Shown piece by piece: positions 11,710 to 22,896 of a DNA stretch of 64,000 bases. The DNA comes from Rosa chinensis (Eukaryota > Streptophyta > Magnoliopsida > Rosales > Rosaceae). The stretch's first letter is position 1, and each line of letters starts with the position of its first letter. The stretch is from positions 11,264,400 through 11,328,399 of the forward strand of contig NC_037093.1 of NCBI RefSeq assembly GCF_002994745.2. Reading direction: 5' to 3'. The notes under the pieces are model-generated. The model was not told the origin of the DNA, did not search any database, and worked only from the letters and a program-made list of their open reading frames with translations. A program made the translations under genes and the position numbers.

Positions 11710-12519
11710 TGGTGCAAACACCATGAAGACAGCGGTCACAACACCAACGACTGCAACGCCCTCAAGACTGCAATTGAGTTATTATACCGTGATGGAAAGC
11801 TGGAGCAGTACAAGATCCGACAGCCGCCTCTGGTTGTCGCCAACATTGAACCAATGCAGCGGATCAACACCATTGATGGCTGTGCTTTCATAGGCAGCTT
11901 ATCACACAGAGCAAGAAAGCGTTATGAGCGCACTAACCACCCAAAAGATGTATTCATTATCCGCTATAACCGGTCAGCCAAAATGGCCAAAACAGGTTGG
12001 GAGCCTATTACTTTCTCCGAGGAGGAGGAGCGAGGTGTTCACTCACCTCATGATGACCCATTCTTGATAGATGATGTCCTCGACAAATCGTCTGTAGGAA
12101 GGGTACTAATGGATGGCGGGTTAGCTGTCAACATCATATTCATTGGCTGTTACAAGCAACTGCAGCGCAACAACAAACTTTTGCAAGACCACGAGCCGCT
12201 ACTCAGTTTGTCCGGCGACGTGACCCAACCTCTGGGGTCAGATTATATGTTCTTATCGGTCGGGACAATCTCTTGCACGGAGGAAATACATACTGAATTC
12301 ATAGTGGTAGACTGCTTCAGCTTATACAACGCCATTATCGGTCGCCCAGCTCTTAACAAGCTAAAATGCATCATCGCTGGGTACATGTTACTCATGAAGT
12401 TCCCGACACCCAACGGCACCAGGTCTGTCAGGGGAAGTCAGTCAATTGCACGAGAGTGTTACTCGATCAACGACGGTGTCAAGATCAAGAGGCAGCCACG
12501 AAATTTTAATGGTAGCTAA
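11710..12519 (+). pseudogene. Tat-type gag zinc knuckle and aspartic protease
   Basis: The frame resumes immediately after the GATGG duplication with WCKHHEDSGHNTNDC, the modified zinc knuckle of Tat gag. An approximately 100-residue linker follows, then the protease. Its catalytic motif reads VLMDGGLAVNIIF, where the family normally has an aspartate in a D-S/T-G or DGG context followed by small residues. A later IIGRPALNKLKCI block is the usual protease C-terminal motif. The frame closes at TGA near 12519 before the RT. Confidence 0.75.
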
Positions 12520-13770
12520 TACACCACAGTTGACGGGCAAATTCGATGACCCTAGAGATGACGAAGAAAAATACTACAAAAAAGAGCCCGTAACCTAGAG
12601 ACGTCGCTCATTTTCTTATGCATCTCTGACGAGCACCCAAAGAGAACTGTTTGTATTAGAGCCCAACTCTCCCTCGAGATAGCGGCTGAACTCACCCATA
12701 TTCTCAAGGAAAACGCCGTAGTCTTTGCATGGTCGTACGCCGACATGCCAAGAATCTCTCCCGACATAATTTAACACAAACTCAACATCAAGCCATCCTT
12801 TTATCCCATCAAGTAAAAGCGATGGGCATTTGACGAAGAGAGATATCGGGCCATCAGGGAAGAGGTAACCAAGTTGCGCGACATAGACTTCATTCGTCAG
12901 GTTCATTACCTACAATGGATCTCCAACGTGGTGATGGTAAAGAAACCTAACAGAAAGTGGCGGATGTGTGTCGACTTCAAAGGTTTGAATAAGGCATGCC
13001 CCAAGGATAGCTTCCCGCTACCTCGCATTGACCAATTGGTTGACGCAACGGCAGGACATGAGTTATTTAGTATGATGGATGCCTTTTCTGGCTACAACCA
13101 GATAAAGATGCACCCCGGCGACCAGGAGCACACAACATTCACCACCGACAAAGGTTTATATTGCTATAATGTCATGCCCCTTGGCCTCAAAAATGCCGGA
13201 GCCACATACCAACGGTTGATGAATGCAATGTTTGCGGACCACTTGAGTAACATCATTGAGGTATATGTCGACGACATGCTTGTCAAAATCGTAAAGGCCA
13301 GTGGTCATGTGGCCAACCTCCGCAGCATCTTTGCCATCTTATTAGCATTTGGGATGCGCTTGAATCCGAAAAAATGTTTCTTTGGCGTAACCGCTAGCAA
13401 GTTCCTCGGATATATAGTCAATGAGCGGGAAATAGAGGCTAACCTCGACAAAGTACAGGCAGTTATAAACATGAAATCTCCAGAGAAAAAAATTGAGGTA
13501 CAGAGTCTGCAGGGAAAGCTAACGGCTATTTCCCAGTTCATCTCCAGGCTAACCGACAAATGCCTACCCTTCTTCAAGGCAATGAAGCGATCCCATTGCA
13601 AAATGGTAGATTGGATGCCTAATTGTGAGGTGGCATTTCAAAATCTCAAGGAGTATTTGGCCTCTGTTCCGCTACTCTCAACTCCTGTACCAGGCGAAAC
13701 TTTATACATCTACCTAGCAGTGTCCAAGACCACCATTAGCTGTGCAATTGTCCGTAGCGAGCCAACATAA
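12520..13770 (+). pseudogene. Tat-type reverse transcriptase
   Basis: RT copies the element RNA into DNA. The conserved blocks are present in order: VVMVKKPNRKWRMCVDFKGLN, the PRIDQLVDA and MMDAFSGYNQI region, NVMPLGLKNAGATYQRLM, and the active site YVDD (13264-13275), then FLGYIV. The upstream part (12560-12870) carries ILKENAVVFAWSYADMP and two in-frame stops before the RT core. The core from 12874 is otherwise open to a TAA at 13768-13770, where RNase H should continue. Confidence 0.9.
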
Positions 13771-15057
13771 GAATTTCCGGTATTCTATGCCGGTAGAGGC
13801 AAGAATGGAGCAGAAACGAGATACCCGCCACTTGAGCAACTGGCGTTAACACTCATAATGGCCGCCAGGAGGTTGCGTTAATATTTCCAAGCACATACAA
13901 TCCATGTTCTCACAAATCAACCGCTAAAGCAAGTTGTCCAAAGTCCGGAACACTCAGGACACCTTAGCAAATGGGCAATAGAACTCAACAAGTTCGACAT
14001 CGATTACAGGCCAAGAACCGCCATCAGGGGGTAGGTTGTTGCTGACTTTATAGCAGAATTAACGGAGCCACAGCCTGAACATACCACCGATGTAATGTCG
14101 GAGGACGACATTCAACAACCTGAAGCCGCATAGGCGAAGACACAATCACAGTGGGATCTCTATGTAGACGGTTCCGCGGGCACCAAGGCTTGTAGTGCTG
14201 GTATAATCCTCACAGGGCCAGGAGGACTTAACGCTGAGTACACCCTAAGGTTCAACTTCAAGGCCTCAAACAATATGGCAGAATACGAAGCACTTATCGC
14301 AGGGTTATTATTAGCCATCGATTATGGAGCAGAAAGTGTCAACATCTTCAGTGATTCACAGCTCGTGGTCAATCAAGTCAACGACATTTTTCAAGTCAAG
14401 GACAAACATTTGGCGGCATACCTAGGGTACGCCAAGACACTACTCTGCAAGTTCAGTTTCTTCAACATCATGAAAATACCCCGTGAAAAGAATGCTAAAG
14501 ACGACTCCCTGGCACGCCTGACAACAACTCAACCACATCAAAGTCCCGCCGACACTAGGGTGGAGACCCCTGAAAAGCCTAGCATCACAAAAACTCTTGC
14601 GGAAATCTATGCCATCGAGGTAAGCCCAAATTGGATGGATGAGATACTAAATTACAAACGTGACGACACATTGCCATCTGACAAAGTCGAAGCAAGACGA
14701 TTGGTTCGAAGGGCAACACGATACAACATTCAAAGTGGCAAACTTTACCTCCAAGGGTTCACACATCCCAACTTAAAATGTTTAATGCTAGAGGAGGGAA
14801 AACAAGTCTTAGCAAAAATACACGCGGGAGAGTGCGGCAATCACTCAGGAGCTAGATCATTAGCCAACCACACCATGCGCCAAGGATATTTTTGGCCGAC
14901 ATTGGGAGATGACGCCAAAGAAACATCAAGATCCCGTCAGCAATACGCAGATCTGCCACATGCACCAGCAGAACCATTATCCATCATCATTGCACCCTGG
15001 ATTCACTCCATATGGGGGCTGGACGTTGTCAGAAAACTTCCAACCTCCAAAGGTTAG
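13771..15057 (+). pseudogene. Tat-type RNase H, second (archaeal-like) RNase H and integrase zinc domain
   Basis: The gypsy RNase H continues after the stop with AAR and NQPLKQV blocks. A separate RNase H follows, with YVDGSAG (14161-14181), NMAEYEALI and SDSQLVV, the second RNase H that characterises Tat elements. Further on, the integrase zinc domain shows its histidines (IHAGECGNHSG). The two cysteine positions of the HHCC motif appear to read Ser and Arg (TSRSRQQYADL), so zinc binding is probably lost. The PHAPAEPL and GLDVV block begins the catalytic core. Stops occur near 13879, 14032 and 14131. Confidence 0.8.
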
Positions 15058-15805
15058 TTCAAATACATAATCGTAGCCATCGATTATGACAGCAAGTGGA
15101 TCGAGGCTGAACCTTTAACTGCCATCACAACCGCTAAAGCCCAGCATTTCTTGTGGTAATATCTATTGTCGTTATGGAGTGCCTGATACAATCATTACCG
15201 ATAATGGAATGCAATTCAACAACGAAGAACTCATCAGCTGCACCGCCAAACTAGGCACCAAGATGCGTTTCGCTTCAGTGGCACACCCCCATACCAATGG
15301 CCAGGTTGAATCCGCCAACAAAATCATCAAGAAGCTGCTAAAAAAGAAATTGGAAGTTCTTTGGGCCATCCGGACAACGCCAACATTCGCCAACAGCGAA
15401 AGTCCATTCTGCATGATGTTTGGCCCAGAAGCAATCCTCCCCATTGAGGTAACCCAACCAACAGCTAGGATTGACGGACATGACACCACAACAAACATTG
15501 CCAGCGTCAACCTCGACAAAGATCTATTGGAGGAAAAACGAGACAAAGCCCACCGACACAACTTGCAAAACAAACGGTGGGTGTCGCATTTTTACAACAA
15601 TCGTGTGAAGGCCAGAAACCTACAACTTCGCGACTGGGTCATAAAAGAAGTCATACCACTTCCAAAAGCACTTCGCCCAACTTGGGAGGGACCTTATCAA
15701 ATCATAGAAGTAGTGAGCCCCGACACATTTTACTTAAAAATCAAGGAAGGCGTCACGTCCACTCACCCGTGGAACACTCAACACCTCCGCTACTACTATA
15801 AGTAG
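15058..15805 (+). pseudogene. Tat-type integrase catalytic core and C-terminus
   Basis: This continues the integrase across a stop at 15055. A frameshift lies near 15155. From 15179 the frame is open to 15805. Catalytic residues are recognisable: Asp in GLDVV just upstream, Asp in TDNGMQF (about 15200) and Glu in NGQVESANK (about 15304). The segment after KKLLKKK is shorter than usual before WAIRTTP, suggesting a small deletion. The C-terminus shows the GPYQI and HLRYYY motifs expected at the end of the protein. Confidence 0.85.
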
Positions 15806-16222
15806 CGCTGTAACATGCCCACGAGCATCTTCACTTAGTTAATTTTTGCAAAATTTAGCTAAGAAAAGCTACCCTACGGGTACATATTTTTGTAAGAAGC
15901 TGGTTCCGCCTAGTCGTCAATGAAACGAGGAATTATTCAAACCATTATCCCACACATGCAAAAAAAAAAGAGCAAAAATATCAAGTCTGGCCAGGCCAAC
16001 ACCTTTGCTCCTCAGGACAAGGGCGATATACATACATTTAACGGGCCAATCTTAATCCCTTTCATGTTTCATTGACGTTCAAAAATATTGCCCCACAACC
16101 CCAAGGGATTTAATGGACAAACATCCATCACAACAAAAGTACTATTCTGCTTACAAAAATGTGGCAAAAACGCCACAATACTAGGAAAAGCAATTACATT
16201 AAAAATTCCATATCAACATATC

Positions 16223-18839
16223 CTAATCTCGACCGGTGGACCCCGAAACAAGATCACCACGGCGGCATTTCTCCTCAGGCGAAAGAGAGCCCATTTTTCT
16301 CTTCTCAGCTTTACTTGTCTGCGTCGGAGTCTCAGGATTACCATCAGACTGCGTGCCATCTTCTCCAGAAGAACCACTCTCTTCGCTACCATCAGAAGAG
16401 CCATTTTCTGAGGAATCGCCATCTTCAGATCTAGCAACATCCTCAACGGCGACATCCTGGCCAGGCGTCGACTTCGGAGGGGCTCGATCAGCTAGTATCT
16501 TGTCAAAGTTTAAGTAGCCGCTATCTTTGAGCTATTTAAAGTTGGTGGTCGCACCTTGTTTACCAGCATCCGTCAGAAGTGCCTTGAACTCTGTTGATTT
16601 CTTAAAGGCATCAACCTCCTCCAGGCGCACCAACTCCCTCTCGTCCTCCGCCAGCTTGGCCATCTCTTCCTTCCTAGCCGACTGGAAGTCCGCCAACTCT
16701 TTCTCTTTGGCGGTAAGCACCTCTTGCAACTGAGCGATAGGATCTTCTCTCTCAATTTTCTCCTTCTTTAAGACCGCCAGCTCGACATTAAGGTTGGCAA
16801 TAGTGGCCGTATCGGTGATGGTCTTATCTACAGCACACTTGAACTTCTCTTTGACATCTAGAAGAGCACAGTCAAGCTTGGCAATGTCCCCAGCAGTGGA
16901 CTTATTCTTCTCCCTTTCGGCCGCCAAGTCACGTTGTGCCTGCAGAAGTTCTTCTTTTAGTTTGCATTCCTCCGCTGAACCCTGGTGAAGGTAGAGCTCG
17001 TGGGCACCCTTCAAAATCAGATCCATGGATTTCTCCAGCTTTGACGACGCCGTTGGCCTAGGAACTCTCGCCCCACAACCAAAACCAAGGCGCTCACAGA
17101 CCTTGTGAAGAAAGGCCTATTGATTGGAGGGTGCACTTTGCACTAATCCCACGACAGGGTTGTCAGAGACAAATTTTCCTCCTGCATCTATATGGCCAGC
17201 CGCAACATGTTTTTCCGCCACATGCTTCTCTCCAACCTTCATCTTCTTCGAGGGATCTGAAAGAACGGTAGAGGCGACAATCTTCCTCTTCTGTGGTACG
17301 CCGGATCCCCATACTGGTTGACCACCAACATCCCCACCAGTACCGCCAACAACCTTTGAACCGACCTGTTTTGACCCTCCAATGTCGGCCCCATCTTTTG
17401 TTCTTCTCTCCTTATCACCTTCACCCACCGTCATATCTGCCTCCCCGACAACAGTTGTCGCTTTCTCCTGTGACTTGTCAGAGGGTACCTCCAGGGCAAA
17501 CCCTGTATCTTCCTCGTTCTCTTGTTCACTTTCCTCCGCCACATTCTTCCCTTTGCCCCCCGTTTTCTTCTTCTTCAGATTAGCGCGATTCGAGTGTAGC
17601 GGAGCAGCCAAAATCTTCGCCTCCCCCACCGTCGTTATCTCCCTCGTTTGGGGATCAACAGTTTGTTTTTGCACCTTGGCCGCCTCGTCAATCATAAAAT
17701 TGACGTAGTCCTTAATCCTGCCAATGTCAGCCATCGCTTTTTTAAGAACTTCGGTGGTTCTTCTGTTCGTACGAATCGTAACTACAAAAGAAGGCACATA
17801 TACCATCACTTTTGGGAAACATAATAGCAAATATCACAATTCTAATGATTTCACTTACTAGGCTCCCGAGTCAAACGCAAGCGAATAAGTAACGACGAAT
17901 GTGAGAGGACGCGAAGATCTAGGTAGCTTTTGTGCTCCTAGCAATAGTGCACCCGACACACTCGCTGTCATTCAATGTCCGTGAATTTCAGTCTCCAACC
18001 CTCTGCAGGCAGAGACAAGATATCACATAACAAAACATGGCGGCATAAACAACAAGCAGGGCAGCAAATATCACACTCAATACAAAAACAAAGCCTTAAG
18101 CACATGGACAACAACCTTTTATGGCTTGGAACTTTGAGGGAACCCGAAACGGCGGAACCTTCACCCCATCTGGCCTCGTGTCATACTCCCAACCATCGGT
18201 AGCAACACACACAGCGGCCCGCCATGTTGTGGAAGAATCGGGCGTATGTTCCAGAAGTTTCGGAGCTCTAGGTCGACGAGTTAGTTTAACAGTCCCGCCA
18301 CATTTTTTCCTCTCGTTATATGTCAACTCGTAGAAGAATAATACTTCAGCCACTGTCGGAAATTCACACCCCGACAAATCCCACAAGGCGGTCAAAGCCA
18401 ATAACATCTTCCACATGTTTATGGACACTTGACCCACCGCAACATTCAATTTGTGCAGCAGACATTGCAGGCTCGGAAGTAGCGGCAGCTTCACTCCGTG
18501 ATTCAGTATAGCCTCATGAATAGCGGCATAACCCTCCGACAAGTCAGTAGCCTTCTCGCCCTTCTCTAACGGCCGCAACTTCACGATTTGGGGCAGGCGA
18601 AACCTATCTCTCATCTGCTGTATTTTTCGCCACGACATAGTAGAGGAAGGTTCATCTACTCCAACACCATCACTCATAACCCACGAAAAATTGTTAGGTC
18701 CGGAACTCTGACCCTCATCCCCAACCTCAATCCCTTCGTCACTTTGTCCAGAGACACCAACACTTTCTTCGCTACTATCGGACACTTCCTCCTCCCTGGT
18801 GCAACGAACTTCGTGTTCCTCACTCTGACGTGCTGCCAT
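16223..18839 (-). pseudogene. antisense gene of the Tat-like element (aORF), three coding exons
   Basis: Between integrase and the 3' LTR lies a long minus-strand gene. Proposed exons are 18839-18116, 18002-17859 and 17781-16223. The introns (18115-18003 and 17858-17782) have GT...AG borders, the second with GTAAGTG and TTTTGTAG. Phases match at both joins and the exons total 2427 nt (809 codons). The N-terminal domain resembles plant gypsy-type antisense proteins (often annotated as transposase_28 or plant transposon protein). The middle is charged with a Lys-rich patch, and the C-terminal third is heptad-like Glu/Lys/Leu, a likely coiled coil, followed by an acidic Ser-rich tail. Four in-frame stops (17970-17968, 17940-17938, 17119-17117, 16534-16532) make this copy a pseudogene. 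ATG 18839 is the first in-frame ATG; the frame is open further upstream. Confidence 0.75.
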
Positions 18840-19024
18840 AGATGACAGATAAATAGTCTGGAGAGGGATAAGATCTAGCAGTTCTTCAGGGCTACCTCCT
18901 GTAGAAGTAGGACGACGCAACGAATCAATAAAACCCCTCTCCAACCAATTAAGCGACGACACGTCCGATTCTTCACTACTTGAGATATCGACAAACGCCG
19001 ATATGCCACACAAACACTCTAAAC

Positions 19025-19257
19025 CTAGAAGTTAGCAGTCAAGTCAGATCTAAACCTACCCCATGCTATCAACTACAAGAACTCATTCAAGAACAGTCAC
19101 TCCAAAACCCCAGAAAATACCCAAAAGATCCCAAAAAAGCCAGAAACCCTCAGACACAGAATAACGCAAAACCCGAACAAACAGAGCAAATACATTCACA
19201 CAAACCAAACCAAAACAAGAACACAAAAAAAAAAAAAAACCCAGAAACAGAGCATAC
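19025..19257 (-). other. possible 5'-UTR intron of the antisense gene
   Basis: On the minus strand a donor GAG followed by GTATGC (19258/19257) and an acceptor CTTCTAG followed by GTTTAGAG (19025/19024) bound an A/T-rich segment of 233 bp. The exon it would join to has no in-frame ATG until 18839, so the intron would lie in the leader. This is inference only. Confidence 0.4.
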
Positions 19258-19475
19258 CTCAAATTCGCGGAAACAAACGCTGACGAGCGACGAAGCAGAT
19301 CAACCATAGGATGAGATCGATCACCACCTCTTCACTCCTTCAAATTGTTCTCCTCTTTCTTTCCTCCACTCGTTCAACACAGTTTGCAGATCCTTTCTCT
19401 CTGGTTCTCTTGCTCGGAAAAGAATGCAAAGAAACAGAATAGGGCAAAGTGAGTGAACTCAGTTTCGTTTCCCCC

Positions 19476-19483
19476 TTAAATAC
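19476..19483 (-). promoter_or_regulatory. TATA-like box for the antisense gene
   Basis: The minus strand reads TGTATTTAAGGGGGAAACG at 19484-19466. A transcript starting about 30 bp downstream would enter an A/G-rich leader and reach the possible leader intron and then the ATG at 18839. This is the only good TATA-like element between the antisense gene and the 3' LTR on this strand that I noticed. Confidence 0.4.
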
Positions 19484-19484
19484 A

Positions 19485-20497
19485 AACTCTGGCGACAAAT
19501 CTCAGCCGTCACCGAAAAGTAACCGCCTGCCATGATCACGCCACGTACCCCCACTAACCAAGACGACGCCTCGGTAAAAACGACGTGATCATAAATGCAA
19601 CATTTATGGTGAAGCGACAATAGCTGCACAGCGACATTTTCGCGCACACCATTCCTATCAACAGCCCCCACGTGTCACCTACAATGTCAAAAGATCACGC
19701 AGAATCTGGCAAAATAACCCCAAAATTCAAAAATCACCGCCATAGACACCTATTTGCTTCTAAATAGCCTCATTCTCCCGATATTTGGCCTTCTCCTCTG
19801 CTACTTAGCTTTGTCCTCCGCTAAATATCCTCATCCCCTCTACGACTCATCAAGCAACGAGTCAACAATCCGCCACAACACAAGTGTTACCGCCGACAAT
19901 GTCATTTCACCGCTAACATTTACTTTGCTCCAACAAACTTGCAAGGCAAGCATACCATCACTCATCAACCGACAACTACTGGACCACATGTCTCAGACAT
20001 CGTGACTTCCGATAGTAGTCGACGGTCACTCACCCGACACAATTTACACTAAGCGGAACATTCCCAACCAAGGATATCCCATTTATCATCAGTATACCAA
20101 CCTTAACGAGGCAGTGCAGTCAAGTTCTTCTCCTCTGGGAAAGAGTAAGGGAGCAGTTAAACACAGCCTGCGGTAGCCACTGATCCGATAGTTAACTTCC
20201 CGACGCTAAGGCTCTGAAAGAGTGGGATAGCTACCCACCGCCTCATTCTGTCACACAGCTCCCCTTAACAAACAATCATACGACCAAACAGAGGTCTTTC
20301 TTAGCCGGGGAGTGGGGGACTCCCTGGAGGGCCTAGTAGGGACCCACTAGAAAGGGCAAAAAGCGCTCGCTCAGACAAAATCCATGGTTGACGACGCACT
20401 CGCACTGATTATGCCCGACATAAAGCTAAAGGTTCCGCCTTAGTTGTGGTAACTCCCCAACCAAGAAATCCCTCCTTGACTTGGGACTTAGGGGACT
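19485..20497 (+). other. Tat 3' internal region, non-coding
   Basis: No sense coding domain is visible between the antisense promoter region and the 3' LTR. The sequence is moderately GC-rich. It ends with a purine-rich block (GACTTAGGGGACT) directly before the LTR, the likely polypurine tract for plus-strand priming. Confidence 0.6.
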
Positions 20498-21015
20498 TGT
20501 ATATACATAGCAATTACCGGCCATAATCTGCACTCATACTTAACCATGTCACCTTCACGGAATAACTTCAATGGAGTAATCTCCGGAAACACAGCAAGAC
20601 AACCTTCACCGACAAGCTAGCTCCAGGCAGAAATATTCCTTGACGTGCCGACACGCGCCACCCGAAGTTGTCTCTGCAGAAAGAACCAAAACTCAGCAAA
20701 CTGAAGGGATATCAGTCCCACATCGAAAACAAGAGTGAGGTAACTCACTATTTCACCTATAAAAGGTCAACTTCTCTCTCTTCATTGATAACACGTTCAA
20801 TATCTATTTATCGCTATATTTGTCAATACAAGTACATCATTTAACTTTAGCATCGGAGGAGCGAAGACCGCCAACCGCAGTCTTCCCTCTTGACACCGTT
20901 GTATTTCTCTTGACAGATTAGCGGGATTTCATGAACTACACATATATCGGAAGATTAGACCATTGTCCACGTTATCAGAAGCCGACATCATATGGCGGTA
21001 TTCTGAGGATTAACA
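20498..21015 (+). repeat. 3' LTR of the Tat-like element
   Basis: This 518-bp LTR has the same ends as the 5' LTR, a TATA-like CCTATAAAAGG near 20757, and lacks the internal duplication seen in the 5' copy. Scattered single-base differences between the two LTRs indicate that the insertion is not recent. Confidence 0.9.
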
Positions 21016-21020
21016 GATTA

Positions 21021-21535
21021 TCGTTGGCTTATTAATAATTTTGAATTTTATTCTGAAGCACTGAATTTATTCAAATTTATTTACTACACATCTTTACATG
21101 ATTCAAAATAGCACTATAAAGATGTAAAGCAATACATCTAGAGAAAAATTATTAGAATGAAAAGATTATCATTCTACCTAAATAGAAATACTCTAAAGAA
21201 TATGAGATATGCTCTGTATGCACCAAAAGCTAATCGAACCTTGTTAAGATATTTGTGCCAACAGTTATCAAGTAAAAACACACTGTGAGAATGGAACTGA
21301 ATACCTTTATATTACCTCTAATGAATGTGAAAGGAAACGCATCTTAGAGAAACTTATGAGTCAATCTAGTGGACTGTATCTCACTACGATTCGGATCATT
21401 GAATCCTATACTGTCACCAACAATGAAATGTGGGACACTGACTCATACAGGCTTTGGCATGACCACCTAGGGCACCCCGGTCGTGACATGATGATCCGTA
21501 TTTTAAAGAACTCATATGGACATCCCTTCTTTTGA
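21021..21535 (+). pseudogene. copia copy 1 remnant: protease deleted, GAG pre-integrase domain
   Basis: Directly after the GATTA duplication the copia sequence resumes and matches copy 2 at 62721 onward. Compared with copy 2, about 240 bp between GAGATAT (62900) and ATGCTCTG (63143) is missing, so the DSG protease motif is gone. The GAG pre-integrase zinc segment remains (LWHDHLGHPG near 21456). A stop at the end of this stretch (TTTTGAG, 21532) precedes the integrase core. Confidence 0.8.
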
Positions 21536-22327
21536 GTGAAAAATAAAATGGGACAAAAATCAGTCACACTGCAAGGTGTCAGTCCTAGTACTGCTCAAAT
21601 GCAGTCATTGACTTCTGAAGTACCAGAAACACTACCTCCCTCCCATTTTGCCCCATTGACTATTTCAAAGGCACATCACTCATTTTGCAAAGCCTGCACT
21701 TTAGCAAAAACAAGATCGAGACCTTCCTATGCGAAAGATACAAAACAAAACATTTCATTCTTACAAAGGATAGAAAGAGATATATGTGGTCCTATCCATT
21801 TAGAATGCGGACCATTCAAGTACTTTATGGTTCTGGTGGATGCTTCGACAATTTGGTCACATGTCTTTTTATTGTCCACAAGAAATGCTGCAAAACTCCT
21901 AGCACATATTATACGTTTAAGGGCTCACTACCCTGATCACCCTATCAAGTCTATAAGGCTTGATAACGCTGGAGAGTTTACATCAAAAGCATTTGATGAT
22001 TATTGCATGTCTATTGGGATTGATGTAGAGCATCCCATACCCCATGTGCATACACAAAATGGTCTCGCATAAGCCACCATTAAAAGGCTACAAATGGTGG
22101 ATAGGGCATTGGCTATGCGCACCAACCTGCCTATATCTGCATGGGGTTATGCAATATTGCACGCAGCTTTACTTATTCGTTTCAGACCCACTGCTAGCCA
22201 ACCATTTTCTGTGTACCAGTTGGTAACTGGTTATGAGCCTAACATTTCACACTTACGCATATTTGGTTGCACATTATATGTGCCTATTGCGCCCCCACAG
22301 TGCACCAAAATGGGTCCTCATAAATGA
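21536..22327 (+). pseudogene. copia integrase core, catalytic Glu codon mutated to stop
   Basis: The zinc cysteines (FCKACTLAK) and the catalytic Asp residues (RDICGPI, IRLDNAGEF) are in place. After HTQNGLA the codon is TAA (22070-22072), where the copia family has GAA for the catalytic glutamate. The same frame then continues through MRTNLP, HLRIFGCTLYVP and PPQCTKMGP to a second stop, TGA 22325-22327. The integrase would insert element cDNA into the host genome. Confidence 0.9.
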
Positions 22328-22680
22328 TTAAGTATTTATGTTGGATACGAATCTCCAACAATTATCCTCTACTTGGAACCCTTGACAGGCGATCTCTTTA
22401 CCGCTAGATTTGCGGATTGTCACTTTGATGAGACAATCTTCCCGTCGTTAGGGGGAAATAGGAAAAAAGATTTTCCAAGGGAATGACATGAATTGTCGTG
22501 GTTTGTCCCCACTCTATCTCATTTTGATCCCCGCACTCCACAATGTGAAAGTGAAGTGAAAAGAATAATCGATCTTCAAAACATAGCAAATTCAATGTCT
22601 GATGCGTTTACTGATATCGCAAAAGTGACGAGATCACATATACCAACTGCAAATGTGCCTGCAAGGTTAGAAGTCCCCAA

Positions 22681-22896
22681 CAAGGGGCACGGTGCCGCAG
22701 ATAGAGGCACTGCTACCACACTTAGTGGAGGTGTGGTTAAGGTCGTGGCTCCCTAAAGGAAGATGAGGAGGCCACTTGGTTCGATTGACAAGGGGCACGG
22801 TGCCGCAGATAGAGGCACTGCAACCACACTTAGTGGAGGTGTGGTTAAGGTCGTGGCTCCCTAAAGGAAGATGGGGAGGCCACTTGGTTCGATTGA
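22681..22896 (+). repeat. 108-bp in-frame tandem duplication in copia pol
   Basis: Two nearly identical 108-bp units (22681-22788, 22789-22896) each begin CAAGGGGCACGG and end TTCGATTGA. The length is 36 codons, so the frame is preserved. Each unit encodes a basic RRPLGS- or GRPLGS-type motif reminiscent of an AT-hook, and both carry a TAA after VVAP. Confidence 0.95.

Larger units (their letters stand above)
3671..21015 (+). mobile_element. Tat-like Ty3/gypsy retrotransposon nested in copia copy 1
   Basis: LTRs at 3671-4212 and 20498-21015 begin TGTATATAC and end TTAACA. The element is flanked by a perfect 5-bp duplication, GATTA (3666-3670 and 21016-21020). The primer binding site at 4213 begins TTGGCGCCGTCTGTG, typical of Tat-type elements. 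Domain order is gag, protease, RT, RNase H, a second RNase H, integrase, then an antisense gene and a polypurine stretch (TTAGGGGACT) next to the 3' LTR. The second RNase H and the antisense ORF are known hallmarks of the Tat lineage. All sense ORFs contain stops. The undisturbed target is visible in copia copy 2 at 62711-62722. Confidence 0.9.

Noticed and set aside
16088..18511. Plus-strand open frames opposite the antisense gene
   Set aside because: They are complementary shadows of the antisense exons with biased composition. The minus-strand frames have domain-like structure and in-phase splice joins.
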